DNA of 64,000 bases from Akkermansia sp. (GTDB lineage: Bacteria > Verrucomicrobiota > Verrucomicrobiia > Verrucomicrobiales > Akkermansiaceae): positions 62,001-126,000 of the forward strand of contig NZ_JAJBTT010000054.1 in the NCBI RefSeq assembly GCF_020860705.1, written 5' to 3'. Under the pieces are notes generated by a model. It ran no database searches. It worked only from the letters and a program-made list of their open reading frames with translations, and was not told where the DNA came from. A program made the translations under genes and the position numbers. How positions within the stretch are numbered: position 1 is the stretch's first letter; each line of letters begins with the position of its first letter. Shown one piece after another: positions 36,332 to 43,768 of the stretch.

Positions 36332-37756
36332 TTAGTGTTCCCCTTCATGGAACTGGCCGTCCGCATGAAAGTGGCCGGCCGCTTTCTTGCTTCCGGCATT
36401 TCCCGTGGGCAGGATGTATTTCAATTCATAGCCGCCCTTGGTCACGATGGTCTGTCCCGGCGTCAACCCCTTGACGGGCGTTTTTCCCTGCCGGGCGGGC
36501 AGCGTTTCCACCTTCTTCATGACGAAGGTATCGTCTCCCGCCTTGATGAAAACTACGTCGTTCACCCCCACTTTGACGACGGCGCTGTTGGGAACGGGAA
36601 TAAAACCGTCCTTGGCGGCGTCATGGGAATAAAGGTCCAGCCGGGCAATCTGCCCCGCATGCGTTCCTTCCGGCATGTTCTCCGGCACAAAATACAGGGC
36701 GCGGGACTGTGTGGCGGGGTCCACCTGTTCGGCTACTCTCAGGCTGCCGTTCAGGACTTCCGTATGTTTACCGCTGGTCAGGGCCAGCTGGGCTTTCGCA
36801 TAATGGACGGGGTCCGCTCCGTAAATGGTGGTGGAGAATTCCAGTTCCCCCTTGTTGGTCATGACGAGGGCGGGCGCACCCTGTTCCCCCCAGGAACCCT
36901 GCGTCATGTTCACGGATTGAACGGAACCGTCCGCCGCGGCGTATACGTAGAGGAGGTTGTTTTTCAATGCCCCGGAATCCGTGACCAGCTTTAATTTATT
37001 ACTGCTGGCGGCCAGGGCGGCCCGGAGGCTGTGGATTTCCGCCTCCTTGAATTGAATGGAGGTGTTCAGTTCACTGTTCCTGGTGCCGATCTTTTCCAGC
37101 TGGGCCTGGCGCTGCCTGAGGGTATTGAGTTCCGCCACGGCGCGGTCCAGGGCTGCCTGTGCCTGGGAGGCGTTCCCTTCCATCTCCACGATGTCCGGGG
37201 AGGCCAGCGTGTACAGCAGTTCCCCCTTGCGCACCTGCTGGGCGGATTTCACATTGAAGGTCACGCGCCCTGCGGCGGGAAGGGCGTATGTGGTCACTGC
37301 ATGCGGAGGAATGACCATCTGGCCGTGAAGGGTCTTCTCCGCGCCATGGGGAACTTCCGTCACCTTTTCAAAACGCATGTCCAGGGAATGGCGCGCCTTT
37401 TCATCCACATGCACGGGAATCATGTCCGCCAGCTGGCCGGCGCCTTTTTCCGCGGCTTCGTCATGGTCATGGTCGTGGTCGCCTGTGCAGGCTTCCCCTT
37501 CCGCATGCTGGTGGCCTTCATGCTCATGGTCGCCCGTGCAGACGGAACCGTCCGCATGTTGGTGTTCCTCATGGGCGTGGCCTTCAGTGCAGGTTTCCCC
37601 TTCCTGGTGCTGGTGTTCCTCATGGCCGTGGTCCGCCGTGCAGGCGGTGCCGTCCTCATGTTGATGTTCCGCGGGGGCCTGCTGGTCTCCGCGTGCGGGA
37701 TTGAGGCCGAAAACGGGAGCGAGGCCCAGGATGATGGAAAAATAGAGACGTTTCAT
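36332..37756 (-). CDS. RND periplasmic adaptor with metal-binding tandem repeats
   Basis: 474 residues starting at 37756 (MKRLYFSIILGLAPVFGLNPARG, signal peptide). Residues 31-99 form four HQH-x-DG-x2-C-type repeats with a 17-residue period. Then comes the usual membrane-fusion layout: lipoyl/barrel region with GRVTFNVKSAQQVRKGELLYTLASPD, a coiled coil (about 170-230), and the C-terminal membrane-proximal domain. It ends in AGHFHADGQFHEGEH, itself His-rich. The gene sits 103 bp upstream of the RND pump and 22 bp downstream of the channel. The N- and C-terminal His/Cys tracts suggest copper, zinc or nickel binding (inference). Confidence 0.9.
   Translation of the reverse strand: MKRLYFSIILGLAPVFGLNPARGDQQAPAEHQHEDGTACTADHGHEEHQHQEGETCTEGHAHEEHQHADGSVCTGDHEHEGHQHAEGEACTGDHDHDHDEAAEKGAGQLADMIPVHVDEKARHSLDMRFEKVTEVPHGAEKTLHGQMVIPPHAVTTYALPAAGRVTFNVKSAQQVRKGELLYTLASPDIVEMEGNASQAQAALDRAVAELNTLRQRQAQLEKIGTRNSELNTSIQFKEAEIHSLRAALAASSNKLKLVTDSGALKNNLLYVYAAADGSVQSVNMTQGSWGEQGAPALVMTNKGELEFSTTIYGADPVHYAKAQLALTSGKHTEVLNGSLRVAEQVDPATQSRALYFVPENMPEGTHAGQIARLDLYSHDAAKDGFIPVPNSAVVKVGVNDVVFIKAGDDTFVMKKVETLPARQGKTPVKGLTPGQTIVTKGGYELKYILPTGNAGSKKAAGHFHADGQFHEGEH
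37460..37667 (-). repeat. In-frame tandem repeat, 51-bp unit
   Basis: Four consecutive 51-bp units encode His-Gln-His ... Cys ... His blocks. HQH occurs at residues 31, 48, 65 and 82 and Cys at 39, 56, 73 and 90 of the adaptor. The exact period makes copy-number change by slippage possible. Confidence 0.9.
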
Positions 37757-37778
37757 GTTCGTTAAGATGGTGAGGAAT

Positions 37779-39068
37779 TTATTTGGATTGAAGATTGGCG
37801 TGGGTGAGGTAGCGCAGCTGGGCCTGAATGGCGAGCAGCTTGTCCAGATTGTCCAGGAAAGCCAGGCGGCTTTCATAAAGCTGATGGCGGTTTTCCGCCA
37901 GTTCCAGCAGGGAAGCCTCCCCGATTCCGTGTAATTTTTCCATGGTCCGGACGGAGGCGGCGAAGGACTCCACGCGCTGAAGCTCCGTCCGGCAGTGGCG
38001 GAGCACCATCTGCTGGCTGGCGTCAAGCTGGCGGGCGTTGAATAATTCCGTTTTCCAAAGCTGGATGGTTTCCTGCCTGGACAGGTCCCGTGTGCCGCGG
38101 GCTTCTGCAATGGCCTTGCGGTTGCGGTTCCAGAGGGGAAGATTGAAGCCTATTTCTCCTCCCACTTCCTTTTCGCCGTCGTCCCGGGTGAAAGAAGGCC
38201 CAAGTTCCAGTTCCGGATACTGCCGGCGGATTTCCGTCTTGAACAGCGTTTCCGTGGTGGCGTAAGCAGCCAGCTGGGCCTTGATTTTAGGAGCTGCCGT
38301 CAGGGCGGCGGGGCCGGGGGCCGGAACGGCGGCAGGCAGCTGGAAGCCCTGTCCCGTCAGGAAGCCGAGCTTTTGGGCCGCGGAGGGATGCAGGCCCATC
38401 AGCTTCACCAGCTCCATTTTCTGTTCCAGTTCCGCTTCCGTAACGGCCTGGAGTTCCCGGATGGCGTCATTCATGCGCTGGGAAGCCACCTGGCGGGAGG
38501 AAAATTCCACTTCCCCCGCGCCAATGAGTTTTTCAATCATGCCGTTTTCATGCCGCACCACCTCCAGGCGTTCCCGGATGACCGCCTTGCGGCGCCGGGT
38601 AACGGCCAGCTTGCTCCAGGCCTGGTCCAGGGAACTGAGGAAATCCAGCTCCGCCTGGCGGAGGGTCCAGAAGTCCGCCTCCTTATACTGTTCCGCCACT
38701 TTTTTTTCCAGCGCGGGGAGGCCGGTCACGGGAATGGTGAAGCCCAGGCTGCCGGACATGTTAAGCGTATTCTCCTGGAGGACTTGTTCAATGTCCCAGG
38801 AAAAGGATGGATCATTCCACCAGCCCGACTGTTTGGCGACTTCATTGCTGGAAGCCAGCTTCAGGCGGGCCTTGTTCAGATCCGGATTCATGACCAGGCC
38901 GATCTGGCGTGCCTGGTTCTGGGTGACGGAGGCATGGGCATCCATGCGGGACGCCTCTTTCCAGGAGGCTTCCTCCGCATTCAGGTCGATGGGTGCGCTG
39001 TGATAAACGCTGCAGGAACTGAGAAAGGCGGTCATGCCGAGCCCTGCGAAAAATGGTATGGATTTCAT
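37779..39068 (-). CDS. Outer-membrane channel of the RND pump (TolC/CusC-like lipoprotein)
   Basis: 429 residues starting at 39068 (MKSIPFFAGLGMTAFLSSC), with a lipobox ending at Cys19. Two repeated helical halves of the outer membrane factor family follow (NQARQIGLVMNPDLNKARLKL, LTAAPKIKAQLAAYATTETL, REL..EVGGEIGFNLPLWNRNR), with the usual Pro-rich LPLWNRNRKAIAEARG signature. It precedes the adaptor and pump genes in the same operon. Confidence 0.9.
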   Translation of the reverse strand: MKSIPFFAGLGMTAFLSSCSVYHSAPIDLNAEEASWKEASRMDAHASVTQNQARQIGLVMNPDLNKARLKLASSNEVAKQSGWWNDPSFSWDIEQVLQENTLNMSGSLGFTIPVTGLPALEKKVAEQYKEADFWTLRQAELDFLSSLDQAWSKLAVTRRRKAVIRERLEVVRHENGMIEKLIGAGEVEFSSRQVASQRMNDAIRELQAVTEAELEQKMELVKLMGLHPSAAQKLGFLTGQGFQLPAAVPAPGPAALTAAPKIKAQLAAYATTETLFKTEIRRQYPELELGPSFTRDDGEKEVGGEIGFNLPLWNRNRKAIAEARGTRDLSRQETIQLWKTELFNARQLDASQQMVLRHCRTELQRVESFAASVRTMEKLHGIGEASLLELAENRHQLYESRLAFLDNLDKLLAIQAQLRYLTHANLQSK

Positions 39069-39214
39069 GGTGGGAAAAGGAATGGAAACAATTCGGCCCA
39101 ATCAGGTTTGGACAGTGCGGAAAACGATTCCGCGTAAAAAACGGGGAAGGCCGCCATCAAAAAAATACGGGAGCGGCCGGAAACGCCTTCAAGGGCGTTT
39201 CTGAAAGAATGCCG

Positions 39215-39643
39215 TTAAATCAGCAAGGGAAGTTGGAATCCTTCATGTGCCGGGCCGTCGTCCCTGAAGGGGTCAGGGGGGGGCGGTGTTGCGGAATCCG
39301 GTGTCCGGCTTGTTAAAAGAAAGAGCTGGGCCAGATGGTGGAAGTCAGGCAGTGTTTGCCAGATGACGCATGGCTGGGGAAGTGGCGCCTGGATGACGGG
39401 CATCGTCAGATCGTCAATCTCCAGCCGCTGGTGTTCGCAGAGGTGCCCGGCCAGGGGATTGGAAGTGCCGTTGCCGGGATCCTGGTTCCCGCTGCATCCG
39501 CAAGGGGAGGCCTCTTCATGGCAGGAGCAGGAAAAGAGGAAAACTTCCTCATGGCAGGGGCATACGGAAACCATGCCCGTTCCGCCTACGATGACCAGCA
39601 GAAGGGTAAGCAGCATGATGCCGTTGCGCAATGCTCTAACCAT
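39215..39643 (-). CDS. Cys-rich small membrane protein at head of RND operon
   Basis: 142 residues, not recognised. One hydrophobic helix (about 8-27) is followed by three CxC clusters: Cys28/30 (CPCHEE), Cys39/41 (CSCHEE) and Cys48/50 (CGC), the first two within a repeated C-x-C-H-E-E block. The rest is soluble and Pro-rich. Whether the helix is a cleaved signal or an anchor is unclear. It lies 146 bp upstream of the channel gene on the same strand, so it probably belongs to the metal-efflux unit and binds the metal; the binding role is inference from the Cys/His pattern. Confidence 0.75.
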   Translation of the reverse strand: MVRALRNGIMLLTLLLVIVGGTGMVSVCPCHEEVFLFSCSCHEEASPCGCSGNQDPGNGTSNPLAGHLCEHQRLEIDDLTMPVIQAPLPQPCVIWQTLPDFHHLAQLFLLTSRTPDSATPPPPDPFRDDGPAHEGFQLPLLI

Positions 39644-40363
39644 GGTATGGGCCGGATCGTAGAAAGGAGCCGGAAAAGCGTCAAGAGCAAAGTGACGGAT
39701 GTCGGAACCTTGGACGGGAAGAAATAGTGAGGATTCTACGGAAGAAAGGCAATCTTTCTCTGACTGTCCTTTTAATAGAGATTTATAATGAGCGTTGATC
39801 CTCTAGGTTATTTTCTAAGTAGAGCAACAATAAGGACCAAAAACAGGTCTGAAAACATCACTTACTCTACAAGCATGAAAGGCAAAGTATTTTCTTGTAC
39901 CCAATATGCTGATTCTTGACGTTTTGTACCGTCTACTGCGGTTTGCTGTGAAAACAGACGGAATCTTTAGGGATAAAGATCAGGGCGGCGGATAGGTGTG
40001 GGGCAGTAAATCCTGCACGGGGCCTGAAAAGGTGGTGGCGTTAAAGGCGTTCCCCGACGGAATGGATGATTTCCTGGAATGGATGAAAAAATGGATTGAC
40101 GAAGCAATGCAATGAATAAAGGGGAGAGGTTCCGTTGCTTCATGGAACATCCCGCCGGGAATTTAATGCAAATTATTGATGAACAAAAGGACAGTTCGTA
40201 CAACCATTATTTATATCGCATCTTTAAGCGTGTTTATCTGTGCGTTTGCGCAGGCAAACACCCTTTTGGAAAACTGGAGAGCGGCCCTGCTTTTTCAGCT
40301 TCTTATGTTTTTCATCATTAATGAAGTTTGGTATGGGCTGTGCGCATGGCCGGGCATTTTCCA
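39644..40363. other. Intergenic region with remnants of small genes
   Basis: AT-richer than its neighbours. It holds a 43-residue open frame (39788-39919, MSVDPLGYFLSRATIRTKN...), a 39-residue frame starting with GTG (39996-40115, ending LEWMKKWIDEAMQ) and a hydrophobic frame from 40179 (next entry). None has a recognised homologue or a Shine-Dalgarno. The pieces look like pieces of decayed genes rather than three real ones. Confidence 0.4.
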
Positions 40364-40380
40364 TTATTTCGCCGCCGCGT
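40179..40380 (+). pseudogene. Possible truncated membrane protein gene
   Basis: The first ~60 residues (MNKRTVRTTIIYIASLSVF, then hydrophobic LLFQLLMFFIINEVWYGLC) look like two membrane helices. Past about 40360 the frame only reads antisense through the ankyrin gene. It could be a short intact protein ending elsewhere, but truncation is the simpler reading. Confidence 0.3.
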
Positions 40381-41389
40381 TGCGGAGCAGGTCCACGGTG
40401 CGTTCAAAAGCCACGCCGCGGACGTCGATATCCTGGGAATGCTCCGTTACGGCTCCCATGATTTCTTCCTTGAACTTTCCGGCGCTCTTCTCTGTGAGCA
40501 ATTCTTTGGAAATCAGGCTGCGCGTGATGACTTGCAGGACATAGTCGGTTTCTACATAAGCCTGACGGCCGACTGCGGTTTTCATGGCTTCCATGAAATC
40601 GGAAGCGTGTTCAGGGGATGTGGTGGAGACGACCTTTTCATAGGCTTCCGTGAAGGTATCAAGCGGAGCTTTGGAGACTTTCGTTTTGGTCAGGTCAAAG
40701 CTGGCCTGGTAGGCTGCTGCCCCCTCTTCTGCAAGTTGAAGCGCGGTTTTTCCGAATTTGTTGACGGCGTTCATGTCCGCTCCTTTTTCCAGCAGGAGGG
40801 CCGCTACCTGGATATTGCCGCGCATGGCCGCCAGCATCAGGGGTGTAAAGCCGTTGCCCTCCTTGTTGTTGATGTCCGCCGCCTTCTCAATCAGCATCTC
40901 GGACAGTCGGTCCAGGCCGCTCCATGAGGCCCAGTGCAAGGCGGTCCATCCATCCTTGTCCTTCTGGTCGATTTTCAAACGGGGGTCCTGCAAAAGCCTT
41001 CCCAGGTAGGGAGCCCGCTTGGCTTCCAGCTTGAGCGTCGTTTCAATATTATTGTAATTGGCGTAGCACACCCACATGACAGGCGTTCTGCCGTGCGGGT
41101 CCGTCATGTTGACAAAGGCTTTTCCTTGTTTTCCAGCCAGTTCTTCCCCCTTTTCCAGGTTCTGTTCAAATTCCTGCATGCCCTTTTCCCGGGCTTCCCT
41201 CTCCTCCTTTTCCGTAGAGGCGTTTACTTCCTTGGCCTCCGCCTTTTTCATGACGGTGATGAGGTCCAGGGCCGGATTGTCTTCCCCGGAGAAGGATTTG
41301 GAAACCACCAGGCTGAGTCCGCCGAGAATGGAACTGAAAGCTACCAGGATGAGGGAATCTACAAGGATGTTGCGCGTGTGCTGGTTCAT
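40364..41389 (-). CDS. Ankyrin-repeat membrane protein
   Basis: 341 residues. One N-terminal hydrophobic anchor (about 8-28), an acidic/Lys-rich coiled region (about 48-85), then ankyrin repeats at about 95-215 (DPHGRTPVMWVCYANYN, DGWTALHWASWSGLDRLSEMLIEKAADINNK, GNGFTPLMLAAMRGNIQVAALLLEKGADMN, KFGKTALQLAEEGA). A C-terminal helical region (220-341) is unassigned. It starts 12 bp past the stop of the transporter gene, so the two are co-transcribed. Ankyrin repeats bind proteins; the partner may be the transporter (inference). Confidence 0.85.
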   Translation of the reverse strand: MNQHTRNILVDSLILVAFSSILGGLSLVVSKSFSGEDNPALDLITVMKKAEAKEVNASTEKEEREAREKGMQEFEQNLEKGEELAGKQGKAFVNMTDPHGRTPVMWVCYANYNNIETTLKLEAKRAPYLGRLLQDPRLKIDQKDKDGWTALHWASWSGLDRLSEMLIEKAADINNKEGNGFTPLMLAAMRGNIQVAALLLEKGADMNAVNKFGKTALQLAEEGAAAYQASFDLTKTKVSKAPLDTFTEAYEKVVSTTSPEHASDFMEAMKTAVGRQAYVETDYVLQVITRSLISKELLTEKSAGKFKEEIMGAVTEHSQDIDVRGVAFERTVDLLRNAAAK

Positions 41390-41401
41390 CGTTTCGTTCT
41401 G

Positions 41402-42883
41402 TCAGGAGTTGGCTTCCGTAAGTTCTTCCGTCGTCACGGCCGGATCCGTTTCCGTTGCAATGGCTTCAATGGGCGGTGAGTCCGCATCCTCTTCCGGGTG
41501 GTCGGAAGTGATGGTCTTGCGGGTCATGATGATGGCAATGGGACTGATGACGGCCAGGGCAAGGTAAATGGTCCACATGAATTCCGGGGAGGACCAGAAG
41601 CCGATGTGCCCGGTGTCCATCTTGGCGCAGATGCCGTCATAGCAGAGGTAGGCGACAAGCAGGCCGCCGATGATCCCGTTGATGGGCTTGGCGATGAACA
41701 TGGGCAGGGCGGCCAGGGACATGTAGGAGGCCACCTTGTCTTTGGGAGCTACGCGTGCCACATATTCGGAAAAACGGGGGGAGAAGAGTAGTTCTCCGAA
41801 TGCAAAGACCAGGATCTGGGCCACGATGGCTACCAGGTACGCCTGGGAGCGTGTTTCAATTCCGGGAACCACATAGTACCATTCGATGGGAATGGCCATG
41901 AAAACAAGGGAAAACGCGGAGATGGACATGCCCACGATCATCAGGCTGACGGTGGAGAAGCGCCCCAGGAGGGGAATGAGAAGGATGAGGCCGGAGACGA
42001 TGATGGCCGGGTTGATGGCGTTGATGGTGCCGATGGCGAAGTCATCGTAAAGCGTGCGCACGTAATACTTGGGCATGACCAGGAATTGCAGCGTGAAGAC
42101 GATGCGTACACCCATGGTGAGGACGAGGAACAGGATCAGCTTGCGGAAGGCGGATTCCTTCCAGACCTCCCTGAAAAGCTGGAGGGGGCGGCGTTGCGGG
42201 GCTTTGAGGTTCGCTTCCTTTTCGCTTGGTTCCGCGAAGTTGTTTTCATCAATGAACCGGGTGGTGATGCAGCCCAGCAGCACCATCAGCGTACCGAAGT
42301 TGATGATCCAGAAACCGCTGTCCACGGCTCCGAAATGTTCCCGGAAAAATTCGATCAGGAATACGTTCGCGACGACGGCGGAAATGTTCATCAGCAGGTA
42401 ATAGATATTGAACCCCGTGGAACGCGCATTCAATGGAGAAAAGCGCCGGATGGAAGTCTGAATGACGGGAGACATGAACGCCGTGCCGAACGACATGATC
42501 AGGATGCCTGTCATGACGGTCAGGCGTCCGCTTTCCACCGTGGGACAGATGTCCGGGCCCAGCCCCATGATGAGGCGCCCGGTGATGAGGATGATGAAGC
42601 CGATCAGGTAGGCGCGCCGGATGCCTATGATGTCGCAAATGGAGCCTACCGCAAAGACGAAGGCGGAGATGAAAAGGGTGTACAGGCCCACCCACAGGGC
42701 CGCGTCCGCATCATTGAAGCTGCAATAGTCCGTCAGGTAGAGGACGAACACCGTAATCATGGAGAAATAGGCCATGCCGTCGAAGAATTGGACGACGTTG
42801 GTAAGCCAGAAATCCTTGGATACGGTTTTTAGGATTTTGAACTCGGAAAAGTACTTGATGATGGGGTTGGCAGACTCGTTCAT
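41402..42883 (-). CDS. MFS transporter (POT/peptide-like)
   Basis: 493 residues starting at 42883 (MNESANPIIKYFSEF). About 12-14 hydrophobic helices are visible, with the first-helix string FFDGMAYFSMITVFVLYLTD resembling the peptide (POT/PTR2) branch of the MFS. The helix 4 region includes GFIILITGRLIMGLG and the segment IRRFSPLNARSTGFNIYYLLMNISAV is POT-like. Acidic C-terminal tail (DHPEEDADSP). Substrate unknown. It is followed at once by the ankyrin gene. Confidence 0.85.
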   Translation of the reverse strand: MNESANPIIKYFSEFKILKTVSKDFWLTNVVQFFDGMAYFSMITVFVLYLTDYCSFNDADAALWVGLYTLFISAFVFAVGSICDIIGIRRAYLIGFIILITGRLIMGLGPDICPTVESGRLTVMTGILIMSFGTAFMSPVIQTSIRRFSPLNARSTGFNIYYLLMNISAVVANVFLIEFFREHFGAVDSGFWIINFGTLMVLLGCITTRFIDENNFAEPSEKEANLKAPQRRPLQLFREVWKESAFRKLILFLVLTMGVRIVFTLQFLVMPKYYVRTLYDDFAIGTINAINPAIIVSGLILLIPLLGRFSTVSLMIVGMSISAFSLVFMAIPIEWYYVVPGIETRSQAYLVAIVAQILVFAFGELLFSPRFSEYVARVAPKDKVASYMSLAALPMFIAKPINGIIGGLLVAYLCYDGICAKMDTGHIGFWSSPEFMWTIYLALAVISPIAIIMTRKTITSDHPEEDADSPPIEAIATETDPAVTTEELTEANS

Positions 42884-43015
42884 GCAGAAATGGAGGCGGT
42901 AGAGGAAATTTTGACGACGGTGAAAGAGTGGGTTACACACACGCCCGTTTCAAGGTTTTTTTCTCCCAAAATCCGCATTAACCGGAAAAATGCGCCTCCC
43001 TGCCAGGGAGCCTCC

Positions 43016-43660
43016 CTATCTGGGCAGAATGCGCCGGAATCCTGCCACACTGCACCATGACAGCGCCTTCAGGCATTGTTCCACGGCCATGGCGTCCGAA
43101 GGTAGCAGAGGCCATAATCCGGCTTCTTTCAGACCTGATTTGGCTATTTCCGCCGCTTTCCATTCACGGAACTGGGTGGGAAGGGCGGAAAAGGTGAAGA
43201 AGGCCCAGCAGGCCAGGCCAATAGCCAGCGCAATCTGGAATTTCATCAATCCGGCTGCCAGCATCCCAAGCAGGACCAGCGCCGTGAAGAAGGGGATCAT
43301 GGTGGCGCGGGCGGAAGCGGTTTTACGGGTTTTGGCTGCCGCAGGGTCTTCCCTGACCAGGCGGCTCATGGCCCAGGTGTGGGCTACGCAGGCAAGGCGT
43401 CCCGCAGTCACCTTGTTCTCCCAGGCGGGGGGAAGGCTGATCAGTCCGTCTTCATCCACAGCGGGAAAGCGGCCTTCCGCCAGTTTCCGCTGGCGTTTTT
43501 CCGCTCCGTCCAGGCGGTGAATCAGTCCTGCCGGACCTGGAAATCCCGGCAATTCCAGCGATTCGTACGTACGCAGCGGAATGACTCCCTTGGTGAAGCG
43601 CAGCGCGGCAATGACGCCGAGTACGACTACGGAAAGGAAAATCACTACTGCGAATAGCAT
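43016..43660 (-). CDS. YugP-like membrane protein lacking the HExxH motif
   Basis: 214 residues starting at 43660 (MLFAVVIFLSVVVLGVIAAL). The layout matches the YugP/neutral zinc metallopeptidase 2 family: an N-terminal helix, a short domain with DEDGLISLPPAWENKVTAGRLACVAH (residues about 69-94), two helices (about 117-155) and the C-terminal LPTQFREWKAAEIAKSGLKEAG with the family LPxEF-type motif. Where the zinc motif HEVGH is expected the sequence reads HTWAM (His94-Met98), so Glu and the second His are missing. It may be an inactive paralogue. Family assignment is by eye. Confidence 0.6.
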   Translation of the reverse strand: MLFAVVIFLSVVVLGVIAALRFTKGVIPLRTYESLELPGFPGPAGLIHRLDGAEKRQRKLAEGRFPAVDEDGLISLPPAWENKVTAGRLACVAHTWAMSRLVREDPAAAKTRKTASARATMIPFFTALVLLGMLAAGLMKFQIALAIGLACWAFFTFSALPTQFREWKAAEIAKSGLKEAGLWPLLPSDAMAVEQCLKALSWCSVAGFRRILPR

Positions 43661-43768
43661 AGACGGCTTTTTCGCATACGGCCGTGTATCCGTCAATCTC
43701 CCCGGATGGCATGAAGACGGCCTTTTGTGCTTGCTGTGCCTGGAAGGGATGGCGTACAACGAACCGTC

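Noticed and set aside
40112..40544. Two overlapping plus-strand frames as full genes
   Set aside because: The one starting at 40112 has mixed composition and the other runs antisense into the ankyrin gene; only a truncated remnant is supported.
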